Positions 41,243 through 49,228 of a DNA stretch of 64,000 nt are shown in pieces. Origin of the DNA: an uncultured Eubacteriales bacterium (GTDB taxonomy: Bacteria > Bacillota > Clostridia > Oscillospirales > Oscillospiraceae); the NCBI GenBank assembly GCA_900540545.1, contig UQGJ01000003.1, positions 1 to 64,000 on the forward strand, written 5' to 3'. A program made the position numbers and the translations under genes. A model generated the notes under the pieces. It was given only the letters and a program-made list of their open reading frames with translations. It did no database searches and had not been told where the DNA came from. How positions within the stretch are numbered: the first letter of the stretch is position 1; every line of letters begins with the position of its first letter.

Positions 41243-41923
41243 TCAGCCCTCCGGGTCGAAGAGATAGCCCTTGCCCCGGACGGTTTTGATGTAGCTGTGG
41301 CCCGGCGCCAGATTGGAGAGCTTTTGGCGCACCTTGGCGATGTTCACCTGGAGGTTGTGCAATCCGGCCTGGATGGGCTCCTCCCATACGCCGGCGTAAA
41401 GCTCCTCGTAGGAGAAGGTGCGGCCAGGGTGGTGGGTGAGGAAGGAGAGCACGTCGAACTCCAGCCGGGAGAACTCCTGGCTCCGGCCCTGGTAGGAGAC
41501 GGTACGGTTGTCCATGTCGATGGTCAGTTCGCCGAACTCCAGCAGGCCCAGGGGGAGGGCGGTCTTGCTCCGCTGGATGCGCAGGCGGACCCGCAGCTCC
41601 AGCTCCACCACGGAGAAGGGCTTGGTGACGTAGTCATCCCCGCCCACGGTGAGACCCTGGATGCGGCTCTCCACCTCGCTGTACCCGGAGAGAAAGACGA
41701 TGGGGATGCTGCTGCGCTTCCGGGCCTGGGCGCAGACCTGGAAGCCGTCCTTGTCGGGCAGGTCGATGTCCAGCACCACGCAGTCCAGCTTGGCCCCCCG
41801 GAGGATGGCCAGGGCGTCCCGGGCGGTCTCGGCCCGGTATACGGTGTACCCGTGGGCGGTGAAGTAGGCCTCGTTGGCGTCCAGCAGCGCCCGGTCGTCG
41901 TCCACCAGGAGAATGCCGTACAT
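41243..41923 (-). CDS. OmpR/PhoB-family response regulator (orphan)
   Basis: A 226-residue DNA-binding regulator. The receiver has the acidic pocket (DDD at 8-10), phosphorylation site Asp52 (LDIDLPDKDG), Ser79 region and Lys101 (TKPF). The C-terminal winged helix ends ARPG-type RKLSN...IKTVRGKGYLFDPEG. The ATG at 41923 with GAGGGGG ahead is the true start; an upstream frame extension has no family match. It is divergent from the 42138 operon, and the shared 17-base element lies in the intergenic region. OmpR-type proteins bind direct repeats of 11-base period, which this element has. Confidence 0.93.
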   Translation of the reverse strand: MYGILLVDDDRALLDANEAYFTAHGYTVYRAETARDALAILRGAKLDCVVLDIDLPDKDGFQVCAQARKRSSIPIVFLSGYSEVESRIQGLTVGGDDYVTKPFSVVELELRVRLRIQRSKTALPLGLLEFGELTIDMDNRTVSYQGRSQEFSRLEFDVLSFLTHHPGRTFSYEELYAGVWEEPIQAGLHNLQVNIAKVRQKLSNLAPGHSYIKTVRGKGYLFDPEG

Positions 41924-41969
41924 ACTGGGTCCCCCTCTCTCGTCGGGCGTTTTGTCCCTGCGGTGATTG

Positions 41970-41989
41970 AAACTATTATAGCATAGTTT
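41970..41989 (-). promoter_or_regulatory. Promoter and inverted repeat of the response regulator gene
   Basis: The minus strand has TATAAT at 41980-41975 inside a perfect inverted repeat AAACTAT-N6-ATAGTTT (41970-41989). A dyad covering the -10 box is a good place for a repressor or self-control. No strong -35 is seen. Confidence 0.5.
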
Positions 41990-42014
41990 GTCCCGGCGCA
42001 AGGGGGGCGTATCC

Positions 42015-42073
42015 TCAATTTTCCGTCAATTATCGCCCGCTGGCCTTGGGAAACCGGAAAGGCATGCTATAAT
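42015..42073 (+). promoter_or_regulatory. Promoter with shared 17-base element, 42138 operon
   Basis: TCAATTTTCCGTCAATT (42015-42031), 36 bases, then TATAAT (42068-42073). A weak -35 TTGGGA lies 16 bases before the -10. The element differs from the DAACS copy at one position (C for T in the middle). It also lies 34 bases upstream of the divergent response-regulator -10, so it could act both ways. Confidence 0.8.
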
Positions 42074-42137
42074 ATTTTCAACCCGGTTCGAGAGGCAAAA
42101 GGCCAATTTGTAATGGAAAAAAGGAGGGCCACCGCCG

Positions 42138-42707
42138 ATGAAATCACTGATTTGCCCCCTGGGTGGGGGGCGTGGCGTATCCGCGGCGCTGGAGGAGGCG
42201 GAGACCTTCGCCTACCACTGCACGCTGAGGGAGAAGGACGCCCTGCACCTGCGCCTGCTGGCGGAGGAGCTGCTGGGCATGGTGGGCGGCGTGCTGGAGG
42301 TCCGGGAGGGCTCCTTCTGGATCGAGCGGGAGGGGATGGCCTTCCAGCTCCACCTCACCGCCGCCGCGCCGGTGGGCCAGCAGGCCCGGGACATCCTGGT
42401 GGCGGCGTCCACCGACGAGCAGAACGCCGCCTACGCCGGGGTCACCGGCCGCATCCGCCGGGCGCTGGACTTCCTCACGGGGGCCGAGGGCGGCGTGGCC
42501 GTGGGCGGTATCCAGGGGGGACTGCTCCCCTCGGCCCAGGACCTGCAGTGGTCCCTGGAGCAGTACCGCCAGGAGGCCAGACGGGAGGAAAAGGCCCAGG
42601 CCTGGGACGAGCTGGAGCGCTCGGTGCTGGGCAAGCTGGCCGACGACATCCGGGTGGGGGTCCGCCCCGACCGGGTGGAGATCACGATTTTCGCCAATTT
42701 TACATAA
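42138..42707 (+). CDS. Degenerate GHKL/RsbW-like protein, unknown function
   Basis: A 189-residue soluble protein. Residues 15-90 carry ALHLRLLAEELLGMVGGVL, which fits the first helix of RsbW-like ATPases except that the N-box asparagine is methionine; GSFWIEREGMAFQLHLTAA would be the next strands. The later part is helical and ends VGVRPDRVEITIFANFT. No G-box is seen, so ATP binding is doubtful. It starts 9 bases after AAGGAGGG and heads the long operon, 24 bases before the STAS gene. It may be a partner or decoy for the STAS protein. Confidence 0.6.
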   Translation: MKSLICPLGGGRGVSAALEEAETFAYHCTLREKDALHLRLLAEELLGMVGGVLEVREGSFWIEREGMAFQLHLTAAAPVGQQARDILVAASTDEQNAAYAGVTGRIRRALDFLTGAEGGVAVGGIQGGLLPSAQDLQWSLEQYRQEARREEKAQAWDELERSVLGKLADDIRVGVRPDRVEITIFANFT

Positions 42708-42731
42708 AATCATCAGAAAGAGGGAGTTTCT

Positions 42732-43031
42732 ATGACGATCACGAAGAAGCTGGACGGCACCGCAATGACTCTGGCCCTGGAGGGCCGGCTGGACACCACC
42801 ACCGCACCCCAACTGGAGGCGGAGCTGAAGCAGAGCCTCACCCCGGACATCACCGCCCTCACCCTGGACATGGCCGAGCTGGCCTACCTCTCCTCCGCCG
42901 GACTGCGGGTCATCCTGGCCGCCCAGAAGCAGATGAACAAGCAGGGCGGCATGGTCATCCACAACGTGTGCGACACCATCATGGAGGTCTTTGAGGTCAC
43001 CGGCTTTACGGACATCCTGACCATCGAATAG
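42732..43031 (+). CDS. STAS-domain protein (anti-sigma factor antagonist type)
   Basis: A 99-residue stand-alone STAS protein like RsbV/SpoIIAA. LEGRLDTTTAPQLEAEL and LTLDMAELAYLSSAGLRVILAAQ match the family, and Ser55 in SSAG is at the phosphorylated position. In known systems an RsbW-type kinase phosphorylates it and a PP2C phosphatase restores it. Both kinds of enzyme are encoded later in this operon (48801 and 46240). It lies just upstream of a MATE gene that ends in an RsbW-like domain. Confidence 0.92.
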   Translation: MTITKKLDGTAMTLALEGRLDTTTAPQLEAELKQSLTPDITALTLDMAELAYLSSAGLRVILAAQKQMNKQGGMVIHNVCDTIMEVFEVTGFTDILTIE

Positions 43032-43038
43032 CACACCC

Positions 43039-44760
43039 GTGGAAGAGAAATTTTCCAAGAGCGCCTACTGGAGTTTCCTGCTGTGGGGCGTCTGCTCCTC
43101 TCTGGGCGTCACCGTCTCCACCCTGGTGGACGCGGTTTTGGTGGGCAACCTCATCGGAAGCGACGGGCTGGCGGTGGCGAATCTCGCCACGCCCGTGTTT
43201 TTGGCCTACTCGCTGTTTGGCCTGACCATCGGTGTGGGGGCCAACGTGCTGGTGGGCCGGAAGCTGGGGGCCTCCGACGTGACCGGGGCAAATCGCCTCT
43301 TCCGGGCCCAGGTCCTTCTGGGCGCAGTGGTCGGGGTGCTCTGCCTGGCGCTCTCGGTCCTGTTCCGGGACCAGCTGTGCCGCTTCCTGGGTGCGCGGGG
43401 CGCCCTGCTGCCCTTGGCCCGGCAGTACCTGACCGTGGTGTTTTTCTCCGCGCCGGTCTTCGTGCTCTATCACATCCTGGCCGTGTCGGTGCGGACCGAC
43501 AGCGACCCCAAGCGGGCCGCGCTGGCCTCGGCGGTGGTGATCGTGACCAACCTGTCCCTGGACCTGCTCTTTATGCAGGGCTTCCAATGGGGCATCGTGG
43601 GCGCGTCCGCCTCCCTGTGTATCGCGGAGGCCCTGGGGGCGGCGGTGTTGCTGTCCCACTTTTTCAAGCGGCACGCCCTGCTCCGGATCGGACTGGCCCT
43701 CCCGACGGCGGCGGACATCCGGGACTTTGTGGGCAACGGCTTCGGGGTGGGCTCTGCGTTCATCTTTCAGGCGGTGGTCATGCTGGCGTTCAATACCCTG
43801 CTGCTGGCGGACGGTGGGCCGGAGTGCGTTATCTATGTGGCGGTTTTTGGCGTCATCTACACCATGAGTACCGTCCCCTTCGCAGTTTTTGACGGCGCGG
43901 GGGGCGCCTTGGCCCCCGTGGTCTCCATCTTCGCCGGGGAGCGGGACAGCAAGAGCATGATGACCGTATTGGACCTTGGCCTGAAAATCGTCGCGGGGGC
44001 GGGGGCGGGTCTCGCCCTGGCGTTCCTCCTGGGGGCGGAAGCCATTGTGGGCTTTTTCGGTCTGGCCGGGAACGGGGCGCTGCCCACCGCCGTTTTGGCC
44101 TTTCGTATCTTTTCTGTCAGCATTCTGTTCACGGGCGTCAACTCGCTGGTCACCGCCTTTTGGCAGGCCATCGGCCGGGCGCGGCTGGCGGGCGCGCTGT
44201 CGGTGGCACGGAACTTCGTGCTGATGCTGGCCCTGGGCTTCGCCCTGATTTCCCGGTATCAGATCGTAGGGCTGAGCATGACCTACCTGTGCAGCGAAGC
44301 CCTGTGCCTCCTGGGCGTCCTGCTGGTGCGGCTGTTCCGGGGTTCCGGGGCGTACGTCGGCAAAAAGTACGCCTCGGCCAACCGGGTCTATGAGCGCTAT
44401 TACACCATTCAGACCGAGAGTATTGCCCAGATTTCCGCCGATTTGGAGGGACTGTGCGAGGCGTGGGAGATTGGCCCCAAGCAGACCTTCTTCATCAATC
44501 TAATCGTGGAAGAGCTGATCCTCAATATCATCAAATTCGGGCTGAAGGACACCGGCGGCAAGCACTATATCGCCGTCAAGCTGTTGGATAACGGTGGGGA
44601 GTACGTCATCCGAATCAGGGACAACGTCAATACCTATAACCCCTTTGATTCCGACGGCGACGACATCGACAACGCGGTGATCGGGATGATCAGCCAAAAG
44701 ACGAAGTACTGCGACTACCAGCGGAAGCTGATTTTCAACTATCTGTATCTGATCGTTTAG
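43039..44760 (+). CDS. MATE transporter fused to a C-terminal RsbW-like ATPase domain
   Basis: A 573-residue protein. Residues 1-440 form a MATE exporter (SFLLWGVCSSLGVTVSTLVDAVLVGNLIGSDGLAVANLATP). Residues 445-573 are a soluble domain: FFINLIVEELILNIIKFGLKDTGG has a good N-box (E-x-x-x-N), and EYVIRIRDNVNTYNPFD stands at the G1 place with D-N-V instead of D-x-G. IGMISQKTKYCDYQRKLIFNYLYLIV is the end. The start is GTG 43039, 7 bases after the STAS stop with no clear RBS, so translation is probably coupled to the STAS gene. This pairing suggests that the STAS protein binds the transporter tail. Confidence 0.85.
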   Translation: MEEKFSKSAYWSFLLWGVCSSLGVTVSTLVDAVLVGNLIGSDGLAVANLATPVFLAYSLFGLTIGVGANVLVGRKLGASDVTGANRLFRAQVLLGAVVGVLCLALSVLFRDQLCRFLGARGALLPLARQYLTVVFFSAPVFVLYHILAVSVRTDSDPKRAALASAVVIVTNLSLDLLFMQGFQWGIVGASASLCIAEALGAAVLLSHFFKRHALLRIGLALPTAADIRDFVGNGFGVGSAFIFQAVVMLAFNTLLLADGGPECVIYVAVFGVIYTMSTVPFAVFDGAGGALAPVVSIFAGERDSKSMMTVLDLGLKIVAGAGAGLALAFLLGAEAIVGFFGLAGNGALPTAVLAFRIFSVSILFTGVNSLVTAFWQAIGRARLAGALSVARNFVLMLALGFALISRYQIVGLSMTYLCSEALCLLGVLLVRLFRGSGAYVGKKYASANRVYERYYTIQTESIAQISADLEGLCEAWEIGPKQTFFINLIVEELILNIIKFGLKDTGGKHYIAVKLLDNGGEYVIRIRDNVNTYNPFDSDGDDIDNAVIGMISQKTKYCDYQRKLIFNYLYLIV

Positions 44761-44769
44761 TTTGGGGTA

Positions 44770-45630
44770 ATGCGTGTGGCAAGCTGTGAAGTGTTTCAAG
44801 CGCATACCGAGCTGGACCGGCTTTCGGTCCAGAATCGGCTTCTGGCGGCTTACGAGGAGCCCATCTACCGGCGGGTCCTCGCCGGACGGCGGGACGTGAG
44901 GCTGCTGGACGTGGGCAGCAACGACGGCAGCAAGACTGTGGCCCGATTCTCCCACGGCAACGTGTCCCGGGTCATCGGCCTGGAATATCACCATGAACTG
45001 GTGGAGCGGGCCCGGACGGACTATGGGGACGGGCGGTTTTGCTTCCGCCAGTGCGACGTGGAGGCCCCCGGCTTCGCGGTGCGGCTGGCGGAGCTGATGG
45101 CGGAGCAGGGCGTGGAGGCCTTCGACGTGATCCATATCTCCCTGGTCCTGCTCCATCTGCATGACCCCGGCGCCCTCCTGGCGCTGCTCCGGGGGGTTTT
45201 AGCTCCGGGGGGCCAGCTGATCGTGGTGGAGGCGGACGACTCCGCCAGCAAGGCCGTCCCCGACGACGGGCACCTCTTCCGGGATTTTTTGCGTATCCTG
45301 TCCTTCGACCCCCTCTCCGGGGACCGGCACTGTGGAGGGAAAACCCTTCGGCTGCTGGCGAAATCGGGCTATCGGGACATCGCCCTGGAGAACACGGCGG
45401 TTCGGGCCGGGGGTGCGGAAGCCGGGACAAAAGCGGACATCTTTGACATCTTCTGCTCTTACCTGCCCCAGGACATCCGGCTCCTGCGGGAGCGGGAGCC
45501 GGAAAACGCCGCCTATGCGGCCTGCGGGGCGTGGCTGGACCGGCACTACGGAGACTTGCGGCGTATGATTCTGCGGGACGGCACCGAGATTTCGATGGGG
45601 GTCAGCATCATGACCTGTTATGGAGAATGA
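44770..45630 (+). CDS. Class I SAM-dependent methyltransferase
   Basis: A 286-residue soluble enzyme. Motif I is RLLDVGSNDGSKT, the acidic end of strand 2 is IGLEYH, and motif post-I reads DVIHISLVLLHLHDP followed by LRGVLAPGGQLIVVEADD, all in methyltransferase order. The target cannot be named. It overlaps the next gene's upstream region and sits in the operon between the MATE fusion and a GNAT-like gene. The ATG at 44770 has only a weak, very close RBS; GTG at 44776 is an alternative. Confidence 0.8.
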   Translation: MRVASCEVFQAHTELDRLSVQNRLLAAYEEPIYRRVLAGRRDVRLLDVGSNDGSKTVARFSHGNVSRVIGLEYHHELVERARTDYGDGRFCFRQCDVEAPGFAVRLAELMAEQGVEAFDVIHISLVLLHLHDPGALLALLRGVLAPGGQLIVVEADDSASKAVPDDGHLFRDFLRILSFDPLSGDRHCGGKTLRLLAKSGYRDIALENTAVRAGGAEAGTKADIFDIFCSYLPQDIRLLREREPENAAYAACGAWLDRHYGDLRRMILRDGTEISMGVSIMTCYGE

Positions 45631-45631
45631 A

Positions 45632-46243
45632 ATGGAATATTCTGTAATGTGCGCCGGCCGCTCCGTCCCCCTCACCTATGAGCGGCTGACGGAGGGATGG
45701 CTGGATGCGGCGGCGGACCTGTGCGACCGCTGCGTGGGGAAGAATCTGTACCCCAGGGATGCTTTGGCCTCGGTGCTGGATGACCCGGCCCACTTTTTTT
45801 ACCTCCTGACCACGCCGGAGCGGGAAGTGGCGGGCTATATCTATTTTTCGCTCACGGACCTGGATACGATGGCCGCCCTGTGCAAGCTGCCGGTGGAGCG
45901 AATGGCGGAGATCTCGCCGAAGGCGTCCCCGGTGGTGGGCAATCTGCGCTCCATCGGCGTGGCGGAGCGCTTCCGGGACTGCCACCTGTCCACGGAACTG
46001 CTCCGCTTCGCCCTGGACTATCTGCGGACCAAGACCGCCGCCGACGTGGGCGTGGGCATCTGCTGGAAGGCGGGGGGCGTGGTCCCCGTGGAAAAGACCG
46101 TGAAACGGCTGGGCTTCCGCTTTCTGTCGGATGCCCACCGGGTCTGGTACGACAACGACGCGCTGGTCTGCCCCTACTGCGTGGGGCGGTGCCGGTGCGA
46201 CGCGGCCATCTATTACATCCCACTGAAGGAGACCGGGACATGA
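45632..46243 (+). CDS. GNAT-like acetyltransferase with C-terminal cysteine cluster
   Basis: A 203-residue protein. The middle resembles a GNAT fold: HFFYLLTTPEREVAGYIYFSL, then NLRSIGVAERFRDCHLSTELLRFALDYLRTK at the acetyl-CoA loop place (less glycine-rich than usual). The last 25 residues contain CPYCVGRCRCDA, a possible metal site. The ATG at 45632 with GGAG 6 bases ahead is preferred to 45620. It overlaps the phosphatase gene by 4 bases (ATGA). Substrate unknown, and the enzyme class is moderately sure. Confidence 0.6.
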   Translation: MEYSVMCAGRSVPLTYERLTEGWLDAAADLCDRCVGKNLYPRDALASVLDDPAHFFYLLTTPEREVAGYIYFSLTDLDTMAALCKLPVERMAEISPKASPVVGNLRSIGVAERFRDCHLSTELLRFALDYLRTKTAADVGVGICWKAGGVVPVEKTVKRLGFRFLSDAHRVWYDNDALVCPYCVGRCRCDAAIYYIPLKETGT

Positions 46244-47868
46244 AGCTGAAGCTGCTGCCGAAATTCATCCTTTCCCTGGCCGTGCTGGGGGTGCTGCTGA
46301 CCGTGACCATCACCTTCTTCAGCTACGGGAACTCCAAGACCTACCTGGAGGATATGTACGCCCAGCGGGTAACCACCGGGAGCAAGAGCATTGCCGACAT
46401 GCTGTCGGTGGAGGACGTGAAGGCCATCATCGCCGAGGGCGGGGACCGGAGCGAGGCCTACGCCAGAACCGTAGAACTGCTGAATACCCTCAAGGAGGAT
46501 GGGCAGATCACCTTCCTGTCCCTGGTGGTGCCGGATGAGGACAGCGTGACCTTTTACATCGACACCGCCGTGGCGTCCATGGGAGACGACCCGGCCAACC
46601 AGATCCCCTACGGCAGCGACATCCTCTATACCGACGCGGCGCGGGATGCCAAGGACTTGGAGAATTACAGCCTGGCCTGGGAGTGGTATTCCCAGAACAA
46701 GGGCAGCGACGTCCCGGTGGTCACCGACAATGCCTATGGCTATAACTTCACCTCCGTCTCTCCCATTCTGGACGAAAACGGGCAGGCGGTGGCGGAGATA
46801 CAGTATATTCTGGACATGCAGCAGGTGCGCAACCACCTCAATTCCTTTTTGATGACCATGCTTCTGGTCTCCCTGACCATTGTGGCCGTGGCGCTGCTGT
46901 GCTACATCCTGTTCGTGCGGCGGGTGGTCACCGGCCCCATCGGCAAGCTGGCCGGGTTCACCAAGGCCATCACCGCCTCCGGGCAGTTTGAGAACCAGCG
47001 GATCGACATCAGGACCCACGACGAGATCGAGGATTTGGGCAACTCCTTCAACTTCATGCTGGTGGAGCTGGAGCACTACATCGACAACCTCACCGCCGTC
47101 ACCGCTGAGAAGGAGCGCATCGGGGCGGAGCTGGGGGTGGCCACCCACATCCAGGCGTCCATGCTCCCCTGCATCTTCCCCGCCTTCCCGGGCCGGCCGG
47201 AGTTCGACATCTACGCCACCATGCAGCCCGCCAAGGAGGTGGGCGGCGACTTTTACGACTTCTTCCTGGTGGACGAGGACCATCTGGCCCTGGTCATCGC
47301 CGACGTGTCGGGCAAGGGGGTCCCGGCGGCCCTGTTCATGGTCATCGCCAAGACCCTGCTGAAAAACGTGGCCCAGGCGGGCCTCTCCCCCAAGGCGGTG
47401 CTGGAGAAGGTGAACGACCAGCTCTGCGAAAACAACGAGGCCGAGATGTTCGTCACCGTCTGGCTGGGCATTCTGGAGATCTCCACCGGCAAGCTCACCT
47501 GCGCCAACGCCGGACACGAGTACCCCGCCATCCGGCGCTCCGGCGGGGACTACGAGCTGGTGAAGGATAAACACGGCTTCGTCCTGGCCGGCATGGAGGG
47601 CGCGCGGTACAGGGAGTACGAGCTCCAGCTCAACCCCGGCGACAGCCTGTATGTCTACACCGACGGCGTGGCCGAGGCCACCGACGCGGGGGATACCCTC
47701 TACGGCACCGACCGGATGCTCTCCGCCCTCAACCGCCTGAGGGACGACCCGCCGGAGACCCTGCTGCCCGGCGTCAAGGCGGACATCGACGCCTTTGTGG
47801 GCGCGGCCCCCCAGTTTGACGACATCACCATGCTGGGCCTGCGCATCAATCAGACCAAACAGGGCTGA
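46240..47868 (+). CDS. Membrane sensor with HAMP and SpoIIE-type PP2C phosphatase
   Basis: A 542-residue protein: membrane helix (8-28), extracytoplasmic sensor (30-200), second helix (205-228), HAMP (228-280) and PP2C/SpoIIE phosphatase (300-535). The metal-binding motifs are EVGGDFYDFF, IADVSGKGVPAALFM, YTDGVAEA and QFDDITML, all complete. Such phosphatases dephosphorylate STAS proteins; the one at 42732 is the obvious candidate. The ATG overlaps the preceding stop. The input signal is unknown. Confidence 0.93.
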   Translation: MKLKLLPKFILSLAVLGVLLTVTITFFSYGNSKTYLEDMYAQRVTTGSKSIADMLSVEDVKAIIAEGGDRSEAYARTVELLNTLKEDGQITFLSLVVPDEDSVTFYIDTAVASMGDDPANQIPYGSDILYTDAARDAKDLENYSLAWEWYSQNKGSDVPVVTDNAYGYNFTSVSPILDENGQAVAEIQYILDMQQVRNHLNSFLMTMLLVSLTIVAVALLCYILFVRRVVTGPIGKLAGFTKAITASGQFENQRIDIRTHDEIEDLGNSFNFMLVELEHYIDNLTAVTAEKERIGAELGVATHIQASMLPCIFPAFPGRPEFDIYATMQPAKEVGGDFYDFFLVDEDHLALVIADVSGKGVPAALFMVIAKTLLKNVAQAGLSPKAVLEKVNDQLCENNEAEMFVTVWLGILEISTGKLTCANAGHEYPAIRRSGGDYELVKDKHGFVLAGMEGARYREYELQLNPGDSLYVYTDGVAEATDAGDTLYGTDRMLSALNRLRDDPPETLLPGVKADIDAFVGAAPQFDDITMLGLRINQTKQG

Positions 47869-47907
47869 GGATAAACCGACGGAACAGGGAAGGGGTGAGG
47901 GCAGAGG

Positions 47908-48804
47908 ATGGAGGAATGGTGCGAGCCGCTGCTGCGCTGCTGCGAGGGGCTGTATATCCTGGAGGAGGAGACGAAGAACATCGTCCTGGCCAGCCCATAC
48001 ATCACGGAGGGGCTTGACCGCCCCTGCGTGGGCCGGCCCTGCTGGGAGGCGTTTTTGGGCCGGGATGGGCCCTGCCCCTTCTGCCCCGCCCTCGACCCGG
48101 AGGACGGCGTGTATGTCTGGGACTATTTTGACCCCCGGGGCAGGCGCTGGATGAAAGTAAAGCAGCTTGTATTCCGCAGGGACGGGGTCCTCTACCGGGC
48201 GGGCAACATCAACATGATCGACGAAGTGATGCGCCTGAACTACGAGACGGTCCAGGAGATCGCCATGCTGCAGTCCGTCCTGCACCAGAGCCGGAACGAC
48301 ATGACCAGCCTGCAGCGTGAGGCCCTCTGCGATACCCTCACGGGCCTTTTGAACCGCAACTGTTACCAGTTGGACCTGGAGCGGGAGTACGCCGACGTGC
48401 CGGGCCTGGGGGTCCTCTATTTCGACATCAACAACCTGAAGGAGACCAACGACCGGTACCGCCACCCGGCGGGAGACGCGCTGCTCCGGCGGGTGGCCGA
48501 CGTGATGCGCCTGGTGAGCAGCCAGTTTGGAAACGCCAAGTGCTACCGCATCGGCGGCGACGAGTTCGTGATGCTGCTGACCCACTGCACCATGGAGGCG
48601 CTGGCGCGGTCGGCCAAGCTGTTCGAGGACTACATGGAGCAGTACAACCGGGATCAGCCCCACCCGTGCAGCGTGGCGGTGGGCCGGGCGTTTTCCGAGG
48701 GCCGCTGCGACCCGGAGATGCTGGTCTCCCAGGCGGACAACGATATGTACCGCTGCAAGCAGGAAATGAAACGCAGAGGGACCCGGGAGGAGGAGACGCT
48801 ATGA
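47908..48804 (+). CDS. GGDEF diguanylate cyclase with Cys-rich PAS-like sensor
   Basis: A 298-residue soluble protein. The N-terminal 110 residues look PAS-like with a cysteine cluster (RPCWEAFLGRDGPCPFCPAL). A short coiled coil follows, then the GGDEF domain with DTLTGLLNR, DINNLKETND and the active-site loop RIGGDEF intact, so it should make cyclic di-GMP from two GTP. No EAL partner or receptor is in the window. It overlaps the RsbW-like gene by 4 bases. Confidence 0.9.
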   Translation: MEEWCEPLLRCCEGLYILEEETKNIVLASPYITEGLDRPCVGRPCWEAFLGRDGPCPFCPALDPEDGVYVWDYFDPRGRRWMKVKQLVFRRDGVLYRAGNINMIDEVMRLNYETVQEIAMLQSVLHQSRNDMTSLQREALCDTLTGLLNRNCYQLDLEREYADVPGLGVLYFDINNLKETNDRYRHPAGDALLRRVADVMRLVSSQFGNAKCYRIGGDEFVMLLTHCTMEALARSAKLFEDYMEQYNRDQPHPCSVAVGRAFSEGRCDPEMLVSQADNDMYRCKQEMKRRGTREEETL

Positions 48805-49208
48805 AAGAACTGACCGTGCCGGCCACGCTGGAAAACCTGGAGGCGGTCCAGGCCTTCATCGAATCCGAGCTGGAGGCCGGCGGCTGCCCCATGAAAACCG
48901 TCATGCAGATCTCCATCGCCGTGGAGGAAATCTACGTCAACATCGCCCACTACGCCTACCACCCCTATGTGGGCGAGGCCACCGTCCGCTGCCAGGTGGG
49001 GGGAGACCCCCTCCAGGTCACGGTCCAGTTCCTGGACAGCGGCAAGCCCTTCGACCCCCTGGCCAAGCCCGACGCCGACACCACCCTCTCCGCCGAGGAG
49101 CGGGGCATCGGGGGGCTGGGCATCCTCATGGTGAAGAAGTCCATGGACGGCGTGGACTACGCCTATGAGGACGGAAAGAACATCCTCACCATCCGCAAGA
49201 ATCTGTAA
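48801..49208 (+). CDS. RsbW-like ATP-binding protein (HATPase_c_2, anti-sigma kinase type)
   Basis: A 135-residue stand-alone GHKL ATPase of the RsbW/SpoIIAB group. The N-box is ISIAVEEIYVNIAHYAY, G1 is FLDSGKPFDPL, G2 is RGIGGLGILMVKKSMD and the last strand is YAYEDGKNILTIRKNL. It should phosphorylate a STAS partner, most likely the one at 42732. No sigma factor gene is found in the window, so the output may be another protein. It is the best-preserved example of the domain that also occurs fused to five transporters here. Confidence 0.9.
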   Translation: MKELTVPATLENLEAVQAFIESELEAGGCPMKTVMQISIAVEEIYVNIAHYAYHPYVGEATVRCQVGGDPLQVTVQFLDSGKPFDPLAKPDADTTLSAEERGIGGLGILMVKKSMDGVDYAYEDGKNILTIRKNL

Positions 49209-49228
49209 AAGTCAAGCCAAAGGAGGCG

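Noticed and set aside
39156..41387. 743-codon antisense frame opposite the ABC operon
   Set aside because: It crosses a terminator and three well-recognised sense genes and lacks any match.
42732..49208. A sigma-B type stress operon
   Set aside because: STAS, kinase and phosphatase genes are present but no sigma factor gene is found in the window, so calling it a sigma-B operon is not supported.
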